Source of the DNA: Enterococcus alishanensis
Lineage (GTDB): Bacteria; Bacillota; Bacilli; Lactobacillales; Enterococcaceae
DNA length: 64,000 nt
Direction: 5' to 3'
Assembly: GCF_019218635.1 (NCBI RefSeq)
Contig: NZ_JAHUZB010000009.1
Location: forward strand, 1-64,000
Shown here one piece after another: positions 43,169 through 50,367 of this stretch (within the stretch, counting starts at the first letter, position 1; each line of letters begins with the position of its first letter). The translations under genes and the position numbers were made by a program. The notes below the pieces were generated by a model, which ran no database searches, had not been told where the DNA came from, and worked only from the letters and a program-made list of their open reading frames with translations.

Positions 43169-43600
43169 TTAGATTTGGTCAATCATTTTGATTCGGTTGG
43201 CATGTCGACCACCTTCAAAGCTGGCCTCTAGCCATTCTTTCACGATCATTTTAGCCAACTCACTGCCGATAACGCGTGAACCAAAAGCTAAAATATTGGT
43301 ATTATTATGTTCTTTAGAAAGTTTTGCAGAATAAGGTTCGCTACAAACAACCGCACGAATCCCTTTCACTTTATTAGCTGAAATCGAAATCCCAACTCCT
43401 GTCCCGCAAATCAAAATACCGCCGTCATAGTCACCGGCTGCCACAGCTTCCGCAACTTTTTTACCATATTTAGGATAATCCGTTCGTTGGTTTGTAGTTG
43501 GTCCAAAATCTTCTACCTGATGTCCTAATTCTTTTAAATAATCAATAATTGTGGGCTTTAATTCTAGTCCCACATGATCACTACCAATAGCTAATTTCAT
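43169..43600 (-). CDS. rpiB: RpiB/LacAB-family sugar-phosphate isomerase
   Basis: 143 residues. 'MKLAIGSDHVGLELKPTIID' with His9, 'CGTGVGISISANKVKGIRAV' with catalytic Cys65, and 'EHNNTNILAFGSRVIGSELA' match RpiB. RpiB enzymes interconvert ribose-5-P and ribulose-5-P, and also allose-6-P and allulose-6-P. With an Rpe/AlsE-like gene beside it, the allose route is the likelier one here. Confidence 0.9.
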   Translation of the reverse strand: MKLAIGSDHVGLELKPTIIDYLKELGHQVEDFGPTTNQRTDYPKYGKKVAEAVAAGDYDGGILICGTGVGISISANKVKGIRAVVCSEPYSAKLSKEHNNTNILAFGSRVIGSELAKMIVKEWLEASFEGGRHANRIKMIDQI

Positions 43601-43615
43601 AAAAAAACCTCCGAT

Positions 43616-44263
43616 TTATTTTTTTAATTCCGTTAATATTGCTTCATACGATTGGTCTTTGTTGAACAATGCTGAAGTTCCTAAAACAAATCCATCCACA
43701 CCGATTTTACTTAATTGTTCTATTTTTTCCGGTGAAATCGCACCGTCTACCATTACTTTAAAAGCATAGTCAGCCTTCAGAGCGGTTAATTCTAAGATTT
43801 TTTTATCTACAAATGGCAAATACTTCTGACCAGAAAAACCCGGGTTAACCGTCATCACCATCACATAATCCACTAACGGTAATAATTCATGAATTGTCGC
43901 AACCGATGTTCCTGGATTGATAGCAATTCCAACTTTTTTCTGCTGATTTTTAATTAAATCAAGAGTTCTAGTAATTTGCGGATCTGACTCAGGATGCACA
44001 TAAATAATATCCACGCCCATTTCCGCAAATTTCTCAACATATCGACCAGGATTCTCAATCATCAAATGAACATCCACCAGTTTATTGGTACTTTTTCGAA
44101 TGGTTTCTAAATCTTGTATCCCCATCGCAAAATTTGGCACAAATTGACCATCCATAAAATCCAAATGAAAAATATCAGTCCCAGCTTGATCTAGTGCCAC
44201 AACTTCTTTTTCTAAAGCAGCAAAATTTGCACACATCATTGACGGACACATTATTTTCTCCAT
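43616..44263 (-). CDS. Ribulose-5-P / allulose-6-P 3-epimerase
   Basis: 216 residues; AAGGAGG precedes two ATGs (44266, 44263); the second has the better spacing. 'MCANFAALEKEVVALDQAGT', 'DIFHLDFMDGQFVPNFAMGI', 'VDVHLMIENPGRYVEKF', 'MVMTVNPGFSGQKYLPFVDK' and 'MVDGAISPEKIEQL' are the Rpe-fold motifs with the four metal ligands. First gene of the operon, behind the LacI operators. It would convert allulose-6-P to fructose-6-P if AlsE-like. Confidence 0.9.
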   Translation of the reverse strand: MEKIMCPSMMCANFAALEKEVVALDQAGTDIFHLDFMDGQFVPNFAMGIQDLETIRKSTNKLVDVHLMIENPGRYVEKFAEMGVDIIYVHPESDPQITRTLDLIKNQQKKVGIAINPGTSVATIHELLPLVDYVMVMTVNPGFSGQKYLPFVDKKILELTALKADYAFKVMVDGAISPEKIEQLSKIGVDGFVLGTSALFNKDQSYEAILTELKK

Positions 44264-44290
44264 CATAAAATCCTCCTTCATAAATTTTCT

Positions 44291-44310
44291 TTGAGTAATC
44301 GTTTACTCAA
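44291..44310. promoter_or_regulatory. LacI-type operator O1
   Basis: TTGAGTAA-TCGT-TTACTCAA is a perfect 8-4-8 inverted repeat just upstream of the epimerase ribosome binding site; binding would block the operon transcript. Confidence 0.75.
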
Positions 44311-44360
44311 CGGAGCTAAAAATAAACAATACAAACTATATCTGTAAATGTATTGTTTGG

Positions 44361-44372
44361 GTAAACGTTTAC
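44361..44372. promoter_or_regulatory. LacI-type operator O2
   Basis: GTAAACGTTTAC is a perfect 12-bp palindrome of the LacI/CcpA class, about 65 bp from O1, so a looped repressor pair is possible. TTTACA and TTTATT-like hexamers on the minus strand lie between the two. Confidence 0.7.
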
Positions 44373-44476
44373 TCTTAATGTCTATAAATTACCACGATTA
44401 CTCGTCGCTGTCAAAGAATTTTTTTTATTAATTATGTTAAACTGTTCATAGACAACTATACAAGGAGTTCATTATT

Positions 44477-45484
44477 ATGAAGAAATATTCCATCAAAGAT
44501 ATCGCTAGACTGAGCGGTGTATCAGTGGCCACCGTCTCTAGAGTCATCAATAATAACGGACGATTTTCCGAAGAAACCCGTAAAAAAGTTTTAAGCGTGA
44601 TTGAAGAAACCAATTATAAAATCAACTACAGTGCTAAAAGCTTACGAATGAATAAATCCTTTACCATCGGAATCTTAGTTCCTGATATTAAAAACTATTT
44701 TTTCTCAGACTTGGTTCAAAAAATTGAGGAAATCCTATTTGAACAAGGCTACACCACGATTATTTGTAATACCGCTCGCAATGCTGAAAAAGAACAGGCC
44801 TATTTACAAATCCTACAAGCCAAAGGAGTTGATGGCTTAATTATCATTTCAGGCGTTGAGGCTTTTTCTATGAATGCCGCTTCATCTGAAAAAAAGATTC
44901 CCTATATTTGCATTGACCGAGAACCACAAGACAAAAGCAAAACAATTTTCATCTCATCAAATCACTACCAAGGTGCCGAAGCTGCTACCGAAAGTTTGAT
45001 TGCTTCAGGCGCCAAAAATCTAGCCATTGCCTTATATAACCGGATGTCTTCTGCCTCACGAAGCCGTCTATCAGGATTTGAAGAAACATTAAAAAAACAT
45101 CAGCTTGGTTTCGATGCTGAAAAAAATAGTCTTCGCATCAGTTCCGACGACACTATCAATCAAGAACTAGATAACTTTTTAAAAAATAATCCGACTGTTG
45201 ATGGTTTCTTTTCCACCAATGATACATTGGCTATGAAGTTAAATAGTCGGCTTAAAAAAATTGGTAAAAACGTCCCTCAAGATATAAAAATGATCGGTTT
45301 TGATGATACGCCTTATGGAGAATATTCTAGTCCAACTCTTTCATCTGTTCGACAAAATACACAACAGCTGGCTCAGAAAACTGTTGAAAGCTTACTAAAA
45401 TTAATGGATTCTTCCACCACGTTAGGTGAAACTATCCTAATCCCCGTAGAATTAATTGTACGAGAATCCAGTTCCCGAATATAA
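44477..45484 (+). CDS. LacI-family regulator of the PTS operon
   Basis: 335 residues; AAGGAG lies upstream of ATG. Residues 1-50 form the DNA-binding domain ('YSIKDIARLSGVSVATVSRV'). The remainder is the periplasmic-binding-like sensor ('FTIGILVPDIKNYFFSDLVQ', 'GVDGLIIISGVEAFSMN', 'IKMIGFDDTPYGEYSSPTLS'). It is divergent from the operon, with two palindromes in the shared 200-bp region. It is probably released by the sugar or sugar phosphate. Confidence 0.93.
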   Translation: MKKYSIKDIARLSGVSVATVSRVINNNGRFSEETRKKVLSVIEETNYKINYSAKSLRMNKSFTIGILVPDIKNYFFSDLVQKIEEILFEQGYTTIICNTARNAEKEQAYLQILQAKGVDGLIIISGVEAFSMNAASSEKKIPYICIDREPQDKSKTIFISSNHYQGAEAATESLIASGAKNLAIALYNRMSSASRSRLSGFEETLKKHQLGFDAEKNSLRISSDDTINQELDNFLKNNPTVDGFFSTNDTLAMKLNSRLKKIGKNVPQDIKMIGFDDTPYGEYSSPTLSSVRQNTQQLAQKTVESLLKLMDSSTTLGETILIPVELIVRESSSRI

Positions 45485-45523
45485 AAAAACTTCGTTAGCT
45501 AAAATCGGCTAACGAAGTTTTTT
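45485..45523. terminator. Terminator of lacI
   Basis: AAAACTTCGTTAGC / GCTAACGAAGTTTT stem with A and T runs. It may also stop the leftward antisense RNA from the truncated Fst module. Confidence 0.92.
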
Positions 45524-45671
45524 TAGTGAGATTGTTCATCCGTACTACTTTTTTGTAGGGTTCATCTTACTAATGGTTAATCACTGGTTGAGTGATTCAG
45601 ATGACCAATAATCAGCTGCCTTCTTCAACCCACACGCTTAAGTTTTGTATGAATGATGTAATCTCATTTGT
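45486..45671 (-). ncRNA. Predicted antisense RNA of module 0
   Basis: Minus-strand promoter TTTACA (45701-45706), 17 bp, TAATAT (45678-45683). Without the module terminator the transcript would run to the lacI hairpin, about 185 nt. Its 5' end carries the direct-repeat type of module 2 (ATGAATGAT then AATCTCATT), so it could act in trans on fst2. Confidence 0.5.
45531..45611 (+). pseudogene. Truncated Fst-type toxin remnant (module 0)
   Basis: The 3' half matches modules 2 and 3 almost exactly: TTAATCACTGGTTGAGTGAT then TCAGATGACCAATAA. The 5' part (ATCCGTACTACTTTTTTGTA) is degenerate with an extra T. No start codon or ribosome binding site. The module's own terminator hairpin has been deleted (CACACGCTTA joined to AGTTTTGTATGAATG), but the antisense promoter downstream is intact. 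Confidence 0.75.
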
Positions 45672-45721
45672 ACAATTATATTAACATATTTTTCGATATT
45701 TGTAAAACTGAAATCTCTATA

Positions 45722-45735
45722 AAACGCCGGCGTTT
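45722..45735. promoter_or_regulatory. 14-bp palindrome AAACGCCGGCGTTT
   Basis: Perfect palindrome about 16 bp upstream of the antisense -35 box. It recurs at 46477-46490 and 46854-46867, and in a mutated form (AAACGTTGGCGTTT) at about 46099-46112. Confidence 0.6.
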
Positions 45736-45847
45736 CAACGTTTATAGCACCTTTGATCATTCATGTATTCATCTCGCCAGACAAAAATTATAAGCTACAA
45801 ACTGCATATATTATTTATGGCAACCCGCCTCATCAGGAGGTGAAATC

Positions 45848-45943
45848 ATGGAGAAATTAATCTCGTTAATCATCGCGCCACTTTTTGTGGGTCTAGTACT
45901 TCGACTAGCTGATCATTGGTTGAATGATCACGATGAAAAATAA
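45848..45943 (+). CDS. Fst-family type I toxin peptide (module 1)
   Basis: 31 residues: MEKLISLIIAPLFVGLVLRL then ADHWLNDHDEK. It follows the Fst/Ldr pattern: short charged start, membrane helix with 'IIAPLFVG' and the conserved Pro, then Trp and an acidic tail. Fst peptides damage the membrane and nucleoid when overproduced. GGAGGTG precedes ATG; a -10-like TATATTA lies at about 45807. The start region (ATGGAGAAATTAATCTCGTT) is repeated downstream in its own antisense RNA gene. Confidence 0.88.
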   Translation: MEKLISLIIAPLFVGLVLRLADHWLNDHDEK

Positions 45944-45987
45944 CCGGTTGCCATTCTTCAACCCACACGCTTAATTTAAGCGAAAAA

Positions 45988-46023
45988 TAAACCCCAGCCT
46001 ATCACACTAGGCTGGGGTTTTGT
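45988..46023. terminator. Shared bidirectional terminator of module 1
   Basis: AACCCCAGCCTA / TAGGCTGGGGTT stem. It ends both the toxin mRNA (+) and the antisense RNA (-), as in pAD1 par. Confidence 0.9.
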
Positions 46024-46048
46024 GTATGGAAAACTTAATCTCGTTTGT
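45988..46048 (-). ncRNA. Antisense antitoxin RNA II of module 1 (predicted)
   Basis: Promoter TTTACA (46078-46083), 17 bp, TAATGT (46055-46060) on the minus strand. Start expected near 46048, end at the shared hairpin, about 60 nt. It is complementary to ATGGAAAACTTAATCTCGTT, which matches the fst1 translation start (18 of 20). Known par modules work by such pairing. Confidence 0.7.
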
Positions 46049-46225
46049 ACAGATACATTAACATATTTTTCATCATTTGTAAATGTTTTATCTTCGTAAA
46101 ACGTTGGCGTTTCAACGTTTATAGCCCCTTAGGTCACTGGGCTTTTTCATCTCGCCAGACAAAAATTATAAGCTTCAAACTGCGTATATTATATATGGCA
46201 GCTTGCCTCAGTAGGAGGTGAAAGT

Positions 46226-46321
46226 ATGAATGAGTTAATCTCATTAATCATCGCGCCACTTTTTGTGGGACTAGTTTTACAATTAGTTAATCACTGGTTG
46301 AGTGATTCAGATGACCAATAG
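46226..46321 (+). CDS. Fst-family type I toxin peptide (module 2)
   Basis: 31 residues: MNELISLIIAPLFVGLVLQL then VNHWLSDSDDQ. Same helix as module 1 but a different N-terminus and tail. AGGAGGTG precedes ATG and TATATTATATATGG is a -10-like stretch upstream. The start ATGAATGAGTTAATCTCATT is matched in its own antisense gene (ATGAATGATGCAATCTCATT), not in that of module 1. Confidence 0.88.
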   Translation: MNELISLIIAPLFVGLVLQLVNHWLSDSDDQ

Positions 46322-46365
46322 TCAGCTGCCTTTTCTCAACCCACACGCTTAGTTTAAGTGAAAAA

Positions 46366-46400
46366 TAAACCCCAGCCTAGTAGGATAGGCTGGGGTTTTG
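46366..46400. terminator. Shared bidirectional terminator of module 2
   Basis: AACCCCAGCCTA / TAGGCTGGGGTT stem. Confidence 0.9.
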
Positions 46401-46426
46401 TGTATGAATGATGCAATCTCATTTGC
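46366..46426 (-). ncRNA. Antisense antitoxin RNA II of module 2 (predicted)
   Basis: Minus-strand promoter TTTACA (46456-46461), 17 bp, TAATAT (46433-46438). About 60 nt to the shared hairpin. It carries the complement of the fst2 start region. Confidence 0.7.
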
Positions 46427-46602
46427 ACAATTATATTAACATATTTTTTATCAATTGTAAAACTGAAACCTTCGTAAAACGCCGGCGTTTCAACGTCTAT
46501 AGCCTCTTTAACCATTCATGTATTCATCTCGCCAGACAAAAATTATAAGCTTCAAACTACGTATATTATTTACGGCAACCCGCCTCATCAGGAGGTGAAA
46601 TC

Positions 46603-46698
46603 AAGGAGAAATTAATCTCGTTAATCATCGCGCCACTTTTTGTGGGACTAGTTTTACAATTAGTTAATCACTGGTTGAGTGATTCAGATGACCAATAA
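46603..46698 (+). pseudogene. Fst-family toxin with lost start codon (module 3)
   Basis: The ribosome binding site and all 30 downstream codons are intact ('EKLISLIIAPLFVGLVLQLV' then 'NHWLSDSDDQ'), but the start is AAG (46603-46605) where module 1 has ATG. No in-frame ATG, GTG or TTG start replaces it. The 5' part is of module-1 type and the 3' part of module-2 type, so the gene looks recombinant. Confidence 0.88.
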
Positions 46699-46742
46699 TC
46701 AGCTGCCGTTTCTCAACCCACACGCTTAGTTTAAGTGAAAAA

Positions 46743-46777
46743 TAAACCCCAGCCTATCCCATTAGGCTGGGGTTTTG
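46743..46777. terminator. Shared bidirectional terminator of module 3
   Basis: AACCCCAGCCTA / TAGGCTGGGGTT stem. Confidence 0.9.
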
Positions 46778-46803
46778 TGTATGAATGATGCAATCTCATT
46801 TGC
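46743..46803 (-). ncRNA. Antisense RNA II of module 3 (predicted)
   Basis: Promoter ATTACA (46833-46838, weaker than TTTACA), 17 bp, TAATAT (46810-46815). The 5' repeat is of module-2 type (ATGAATGATGCAATCTCATT) and does not match the module-1-type start of its own toxin. Confidence 0.6.
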
Positions 46804-46921
46804 ATGATTATATTAACATATTTTTCATCATTTGTAATACTGAAACCTTCGTAAAACGCCGGCGTTTCAGTCTTTTAAACTCATTCGTTCATTCAAAATA
46901 AGAACCCAGATATATGAATTA

Positions 46922-47130
46922 TTAATGGTCATTGTCTCTCCAACCCTGTGCAACCCACCAAGAGTTATCTGCACTATTCAACCGATAATGATCAAAGCCG
47001 GTTTCTTGTGAATTCAGATTAAGCATCCTAAAAATTGATATGCCTTGCTATTTAAAAAGCCACACCTTCTTTTATCCAGCCAGTTTGCGTATCAGAATCT
47101 TACTCACCAATTTTTAGGACGAGTAGATAT
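46922..47130 (-). pseudogene. DUF5648-repeat protein relic
   Basis: The minus strand reads 'SDTQTGWIKEGVAF', a stop, then 'MLNLNSQETGFDHYRLNSAD' and 'NSWWVAQGWRDNDH' to TAA at 46922. These match the end of one and most of the next DUF5648 unit ('RLYNPNSGEHFYT ... GW..EG..FYA') found intact in both surface proteins downstream. No start; several stops. Confidence 0.65.
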
Positions 47131-47154
47131 CTTTCGGAAGACATATTTTTCGAA

Positions 47155-47189
47155 AAAAAAAGAAACGCCGTAGCGTCTCTTTTTCAGGC
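47155..47189. terminator. Terminator hairpin
   Basis: AAAAGAAACGC / GCGTCTCTTTTT stem with A and T runs; likely terminates the minus-strand gene at 47320. Confidence 0.8.
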
Positions 47190-47255
47190 ACACCCCAGAA
47201 GGACAGGAATAGGGACAAGGGAGAGTTTATTATTGTCCTTTCTGGAAATGTGCCT
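47186..47255. repeat. Long imperfect inverted repeat with purine-rich loop
   Basis: The left arm AGGCACACCCCAGAAGGACA pairs with the right arm that reads TGTCCTTTCTGG, AAA, TGTGCCT (only small bulges). The loop of about 28 nt contains GGGACAAGGGAGAG. It lies in the 3' UTR of the gene at 47320. Confidence 0.6.
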
Positions 47256-47319
47256 TTTCAGGGCAAAAATTTATGGAAATGGGGGATGTTTAGTTTAAAT
47301 ACTGTTGTTACTTCTTTTA

Positions 47320-49839
47320 CTAAGCAGTTGTTAAACCATCAATTGTAGCTTGTAATTCTGTTCTTGCAGCTGTTAATTCGATAAAAGCGGCTACTCTAGC
47401 ATCTGCTGCTGTGGCATTAGTCATGGCATCTCTTGCATTAGTTGTGCGAGTATGTGCTGATTGCATCGCATTCCAAGAATCATTTGTATAACTTCCTTGA
47501 CCACCTTCATTTGCAACACTGTAATTTGCAATAGCTGTAACAGTAGGAAGTGTGTTTACTTGCAAACCTACAATCGCTGCATTAATAGAATCAACTGCAT
47601 CAGTTACTTCCGTATGAAGTTTTCCTAATGGTGCATTTACAAGATCATTTCCAGCATTCACAGCTTCAGTTAAAGTTGCATTCGAAGCGGTAGTAATATC
47701 GGCAGTGCTTCCAGCAAGTGTTCCTGCAAAAGTGATGCGAGTTTCTAACGCAGTCGTAACTGGTACTACTTGAGCCATCGCAGCTTCTAAGTTCATTCTT
47801 GCTGTTGTTAAACTATTAATCGCTGGTGCTCCTGTATTAGTATCAGTATTAGCAGTTTGCGCTGCAGCATAGATTGTAGCGTAATTAGCAACAGAATCAG
47901 CTACATATGCTGAAGCTGTTACACCAGTATTAATTGTATCAGCAGGAGTCATCAATTCACCTAATGCAGCTTTATTTAATACTAAAGCCTCCATTGCAGT
48001 ATTTAATCCTGTCAATGCTGTAGTAACAGACGCAGGTGTACTATCAGCACTACCTGCAACAGTAACTGCTAGTGAAAGTGCATCTGTAAATGCTGTCGTT
48101 GATGTATAATCAGTTGCATTTAAACCTTGAGCAGTAGCAATTGCTGTATTTAACGCTGCTTTGTTAGTTGCTAAATTATCAATAGCATCAGTAATAACTT
48201 GTGTTGCAGCAGCTACTTCTTCGTTTGTATAGTTGTTTGTTCTATATTTGAATGATTCTCCTTCAGAAATAGCTAATTGTAACTTATTATAAGATTCTGG
48301 CGTATACATATCATTAGTATTAGCAATTGCTTTCCCTGCGGTAATTGCAGCATTCAAATCTTCAGTACTTACTAGGTTAGCCATAGCATCACGTAATGCA
48401 ACTCTTGCTGCTGTAATTTCAGCGATTGTAGCAGCATCTGTATCAAGAGCAGCAGCGGCAGTATTTGCAGTGTCGGCTACACTATAACTGTAAATTGAGT
48501 AATCATCTGCGTCAGGAGCTAACTCCTTATAAGCTTCTACTTGCGCATCTAAAGCAGTAGTATCTTTCACCAATCCAGTAGCTGCTTCTTCTAAAGCAGT
48601 AATTGCTTCTGCAACTTGTGTTGGTGTCACGCCTGCTGGTTCGTTTACATAACCATTAGCAGTTTCTAATGCTGTAGCCATTGCTGCATAGCTAGCTTCT
48701 GTAATATCATCTGCATCGAATGCTGTTGCTACTTCGATTGCTGCTGATAAAGCAGTCATGTCAACAGATAAACCGTCGATTGCTGCACGTAAACCAGTTC
48801 TTGCTGCAGTAACTTCTTCAACAGAAGAATCAGCAGTGATGGCATTAGCAGTTGCTAAAGCTTCATTGAATGTTGCAATAGATTCTTCAGAGTAGCCATC
48901 TGTTGATACTTCATCAGCTTCTGTAATTACTTCGTTTAAAGCAGAAGTATTTGCTGCTAAACCAGCTAATGCTGCATTTAAGTCAACTAAAACTTCTTGT
49001 GCTTCAGCAGGTGTTTTACCAGCTGCATCTTTTACAAAGTCTTCTGCTGCTTTGACAGCTTCTTCTAAATCAGCATAGCTATCAGCAGTGATATCAGCTT
49101 CATCATAATTGCCAGCTGCTTCGATTGCTGCATTTAAGTCAGTTAAGTTTGGTACCAATGCGGCAACAGCTTCATTTAATGCTGTTACTTGTGCATTTAC
49201 TTGTAATTGTGTTGCGTCAGCATTGTCAGCCACTGCTGCTGCCGCTGTGATCGCTTCTTGTAAAGCTGCGAATGTTGTTTCATCGTAATCTGCAGCATTT
49301 AAAGCTCGTGCATCTGTTAACGCAGTGTTTAACGCTGCTTTATCAATTGCTGGTGCTGCGTAGAATGAAACTGCTTCATTTGTCCAACCTTGATCAGTTG
49401 TTAACCAATCATGCTCAATAGATGATGTAGTAAACATATGTGCACCTGATACTGCGTTAGGATTGTAGCTACGATATACAGGTACTGATTTATCAGTTGA
49501 GCTAAAGAAAGCTTTTCCTTCTTGTGTCCAGCCTTCTGCTTTTAAGTTTGCATATTCACCTTCATCCGTAGTGTAGTGATGATCACTCGCATTCGGATTA
49601 TACAGACGATAAACAATATCACCTTCTGTAGGTGTAGCCCAACCACCATCTTCGGGAATCCAACCTTGATCATCTAACCAATCTCTTTCATCTGCACTCT
49701 CTGTATAAAAATGTTCACCAGTTTTTGGGTTATACAGACGGAATAATTCAAGATTAGCTGCATCAGCATTAGTCCCTCCGTAAATTGCTAGACCCAAACC
49801 TATTACTGCTCCAAGACTAAGTAATACAGTCTTCTTCAT
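47320..49839 (-). CDS. Secreted protein with three N-terminal DUF5648 repeats and about ten FIVAR-like helical repeats
   Basis: 839 residues; AGGAGG precedes ATG. Signal peptide residues 1-27 ('TVLLSLGAVIGLGLAIYGGT'). Residues about 30-165 hold three DUF5648 units ('LFRLYNPKTGEHFYTES', 'VYRLYNPNASDHHYTTDEGE', 'VYRSYNPNAVSGAHMFTTSS'). Residues 170-839 hold ten Ala-rich three-helix units of 62-75 residues, each starting 'ALNxAI' and ending 'LNEAVAALV'-like, as in FIVAR/GA surface domains. No LPxTG or membrane anchor, so retention probably depends on DUF5648. Codon use is Ala-rich and unlike its neighbours. Confidence 0.88.
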   Translation of the reverse strand: MKKTVLLSLGAVIGLGLAIYGGTNADAANLELFRLYNPKTGEHFYTESADERDWLDDQGWIPEDGGWATPTEGDIVYRLYNPNASDHHYTTDEGEYANLKAEGWTQEGKAFFSSTDKSVPVYRSYNPNAVSGAHMFTTSSIEHDWLTTDQGWTNEAVSFYAAPAIDKAALNTALTDARALNAADYDETTFAALQEAITAAAAVADNADATQLQVNAQVTALNEAVAALVPNLTDLNAAIEAAGNYDEADITADSYADLEEAVKAAEDFVKDAAGKTPAEAQEVLVDLNAALAGLAANTSALNEVITEADEVSTDGYSEESIATFNEALATANAITADSSVEEVTAARTGLRAAIDGLSVDMTALSAAIEVATAFDADDITEASYAAMATALETANGYVNEPAGVTPTQVAEAITALEEAATGLVKDTTALDAQVEAYKELAPDADDYSIYSYSVADTANTAAAALDTDAATIAEITAARVALRDAMANLVSTEDLNAAITAGKAIANTNDMYTPESYNKLQLAISEGESFKYRTNNYTNEEVAAATQVITDAIDNLATNKAALNTAIATAQGLNATDYTSTTAFTDALSLAVTVAGSADSTPASVTTALTGLNTAMEALVLNKAALGELMTPADTINTGVTASAYVADSVANYATIYAAAQTANTDTNTGAPAINSLTTARMNLEAAMAQVVPVTTALETRITFAGTLAGSTADITTASNATLTEAVNAGNDLVNAPLGKLHTEVTDAVDSINAAIVGLQVNTLPTVTAIANYSVANEGGQGSYTNDSWNAMQSAHTRTTNARDAMTNATAADARVAAFIELTAARTELQATIDGLTTA

Positions 49840-50367
49840 AAAACTTCTCCTCCTAAAAAAAAATGAATAGTTGCTTCGTTACAATAATAAGAATAACATA
49901 TTAAAAAACAAAAACAAAGCAAATTTGTCACATTTCATAAATTTTTTACGTTTTATTATAATTAACAGATAACTAACGAACGGTTGTTATCAACCGGTTT
50001 TTATTAACAAAAAATTTTCTATTTTTAGTTATTTTTGTACGTTTTTTTGGGGAATTGGAAATTCCTAAATAACAAAAAAAACGACCCTCTCCATAGACTC
50101 GTAAAAAAAATTCAAAATAATTGATGATTAATATAAGAAAATATTCTTTTACTTTTCATAATCGATAATACGTCTCGGTTTTCTCGAAAATCTATTTATC
50201 TTATCTCCAATATTCTCTCCAATTACTTTTTATACTCCACAGATTTTTTAATGAACTCCAAAAAATAAACACTCCGAACTTTTCAACCCAAATGAGCAAA
50301 TAGCATCTTTTTTTCTAAACAAAAAAACTCCTGATCATCGTAAAATAATCAGGAGTTCCTTTTATCT
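49840..50367. other. AT-rich spacer with a terminator
   Basis: No gene. It contains the 5' leader of the gene at 47320 and, at 50324-50358, the hairpin AACTCCTGAT / ATAATCAGGAGTT that ends the minus-strand gene at 50368. Confidence 0.7.

Noticed and set aside
46603-46698. Non-canonical start rescue of the third Fst gene
   Set aside because: The only nearby GTG (in the GGAGGTG site) is out of frame and reaches a stop quickly; no ATG or TTG in frame precedes the helix.
45486-46870. CRISPR array
   Set aside because: Period is about 377 bp with coding content and terminators; not short repeats with unique spacers.
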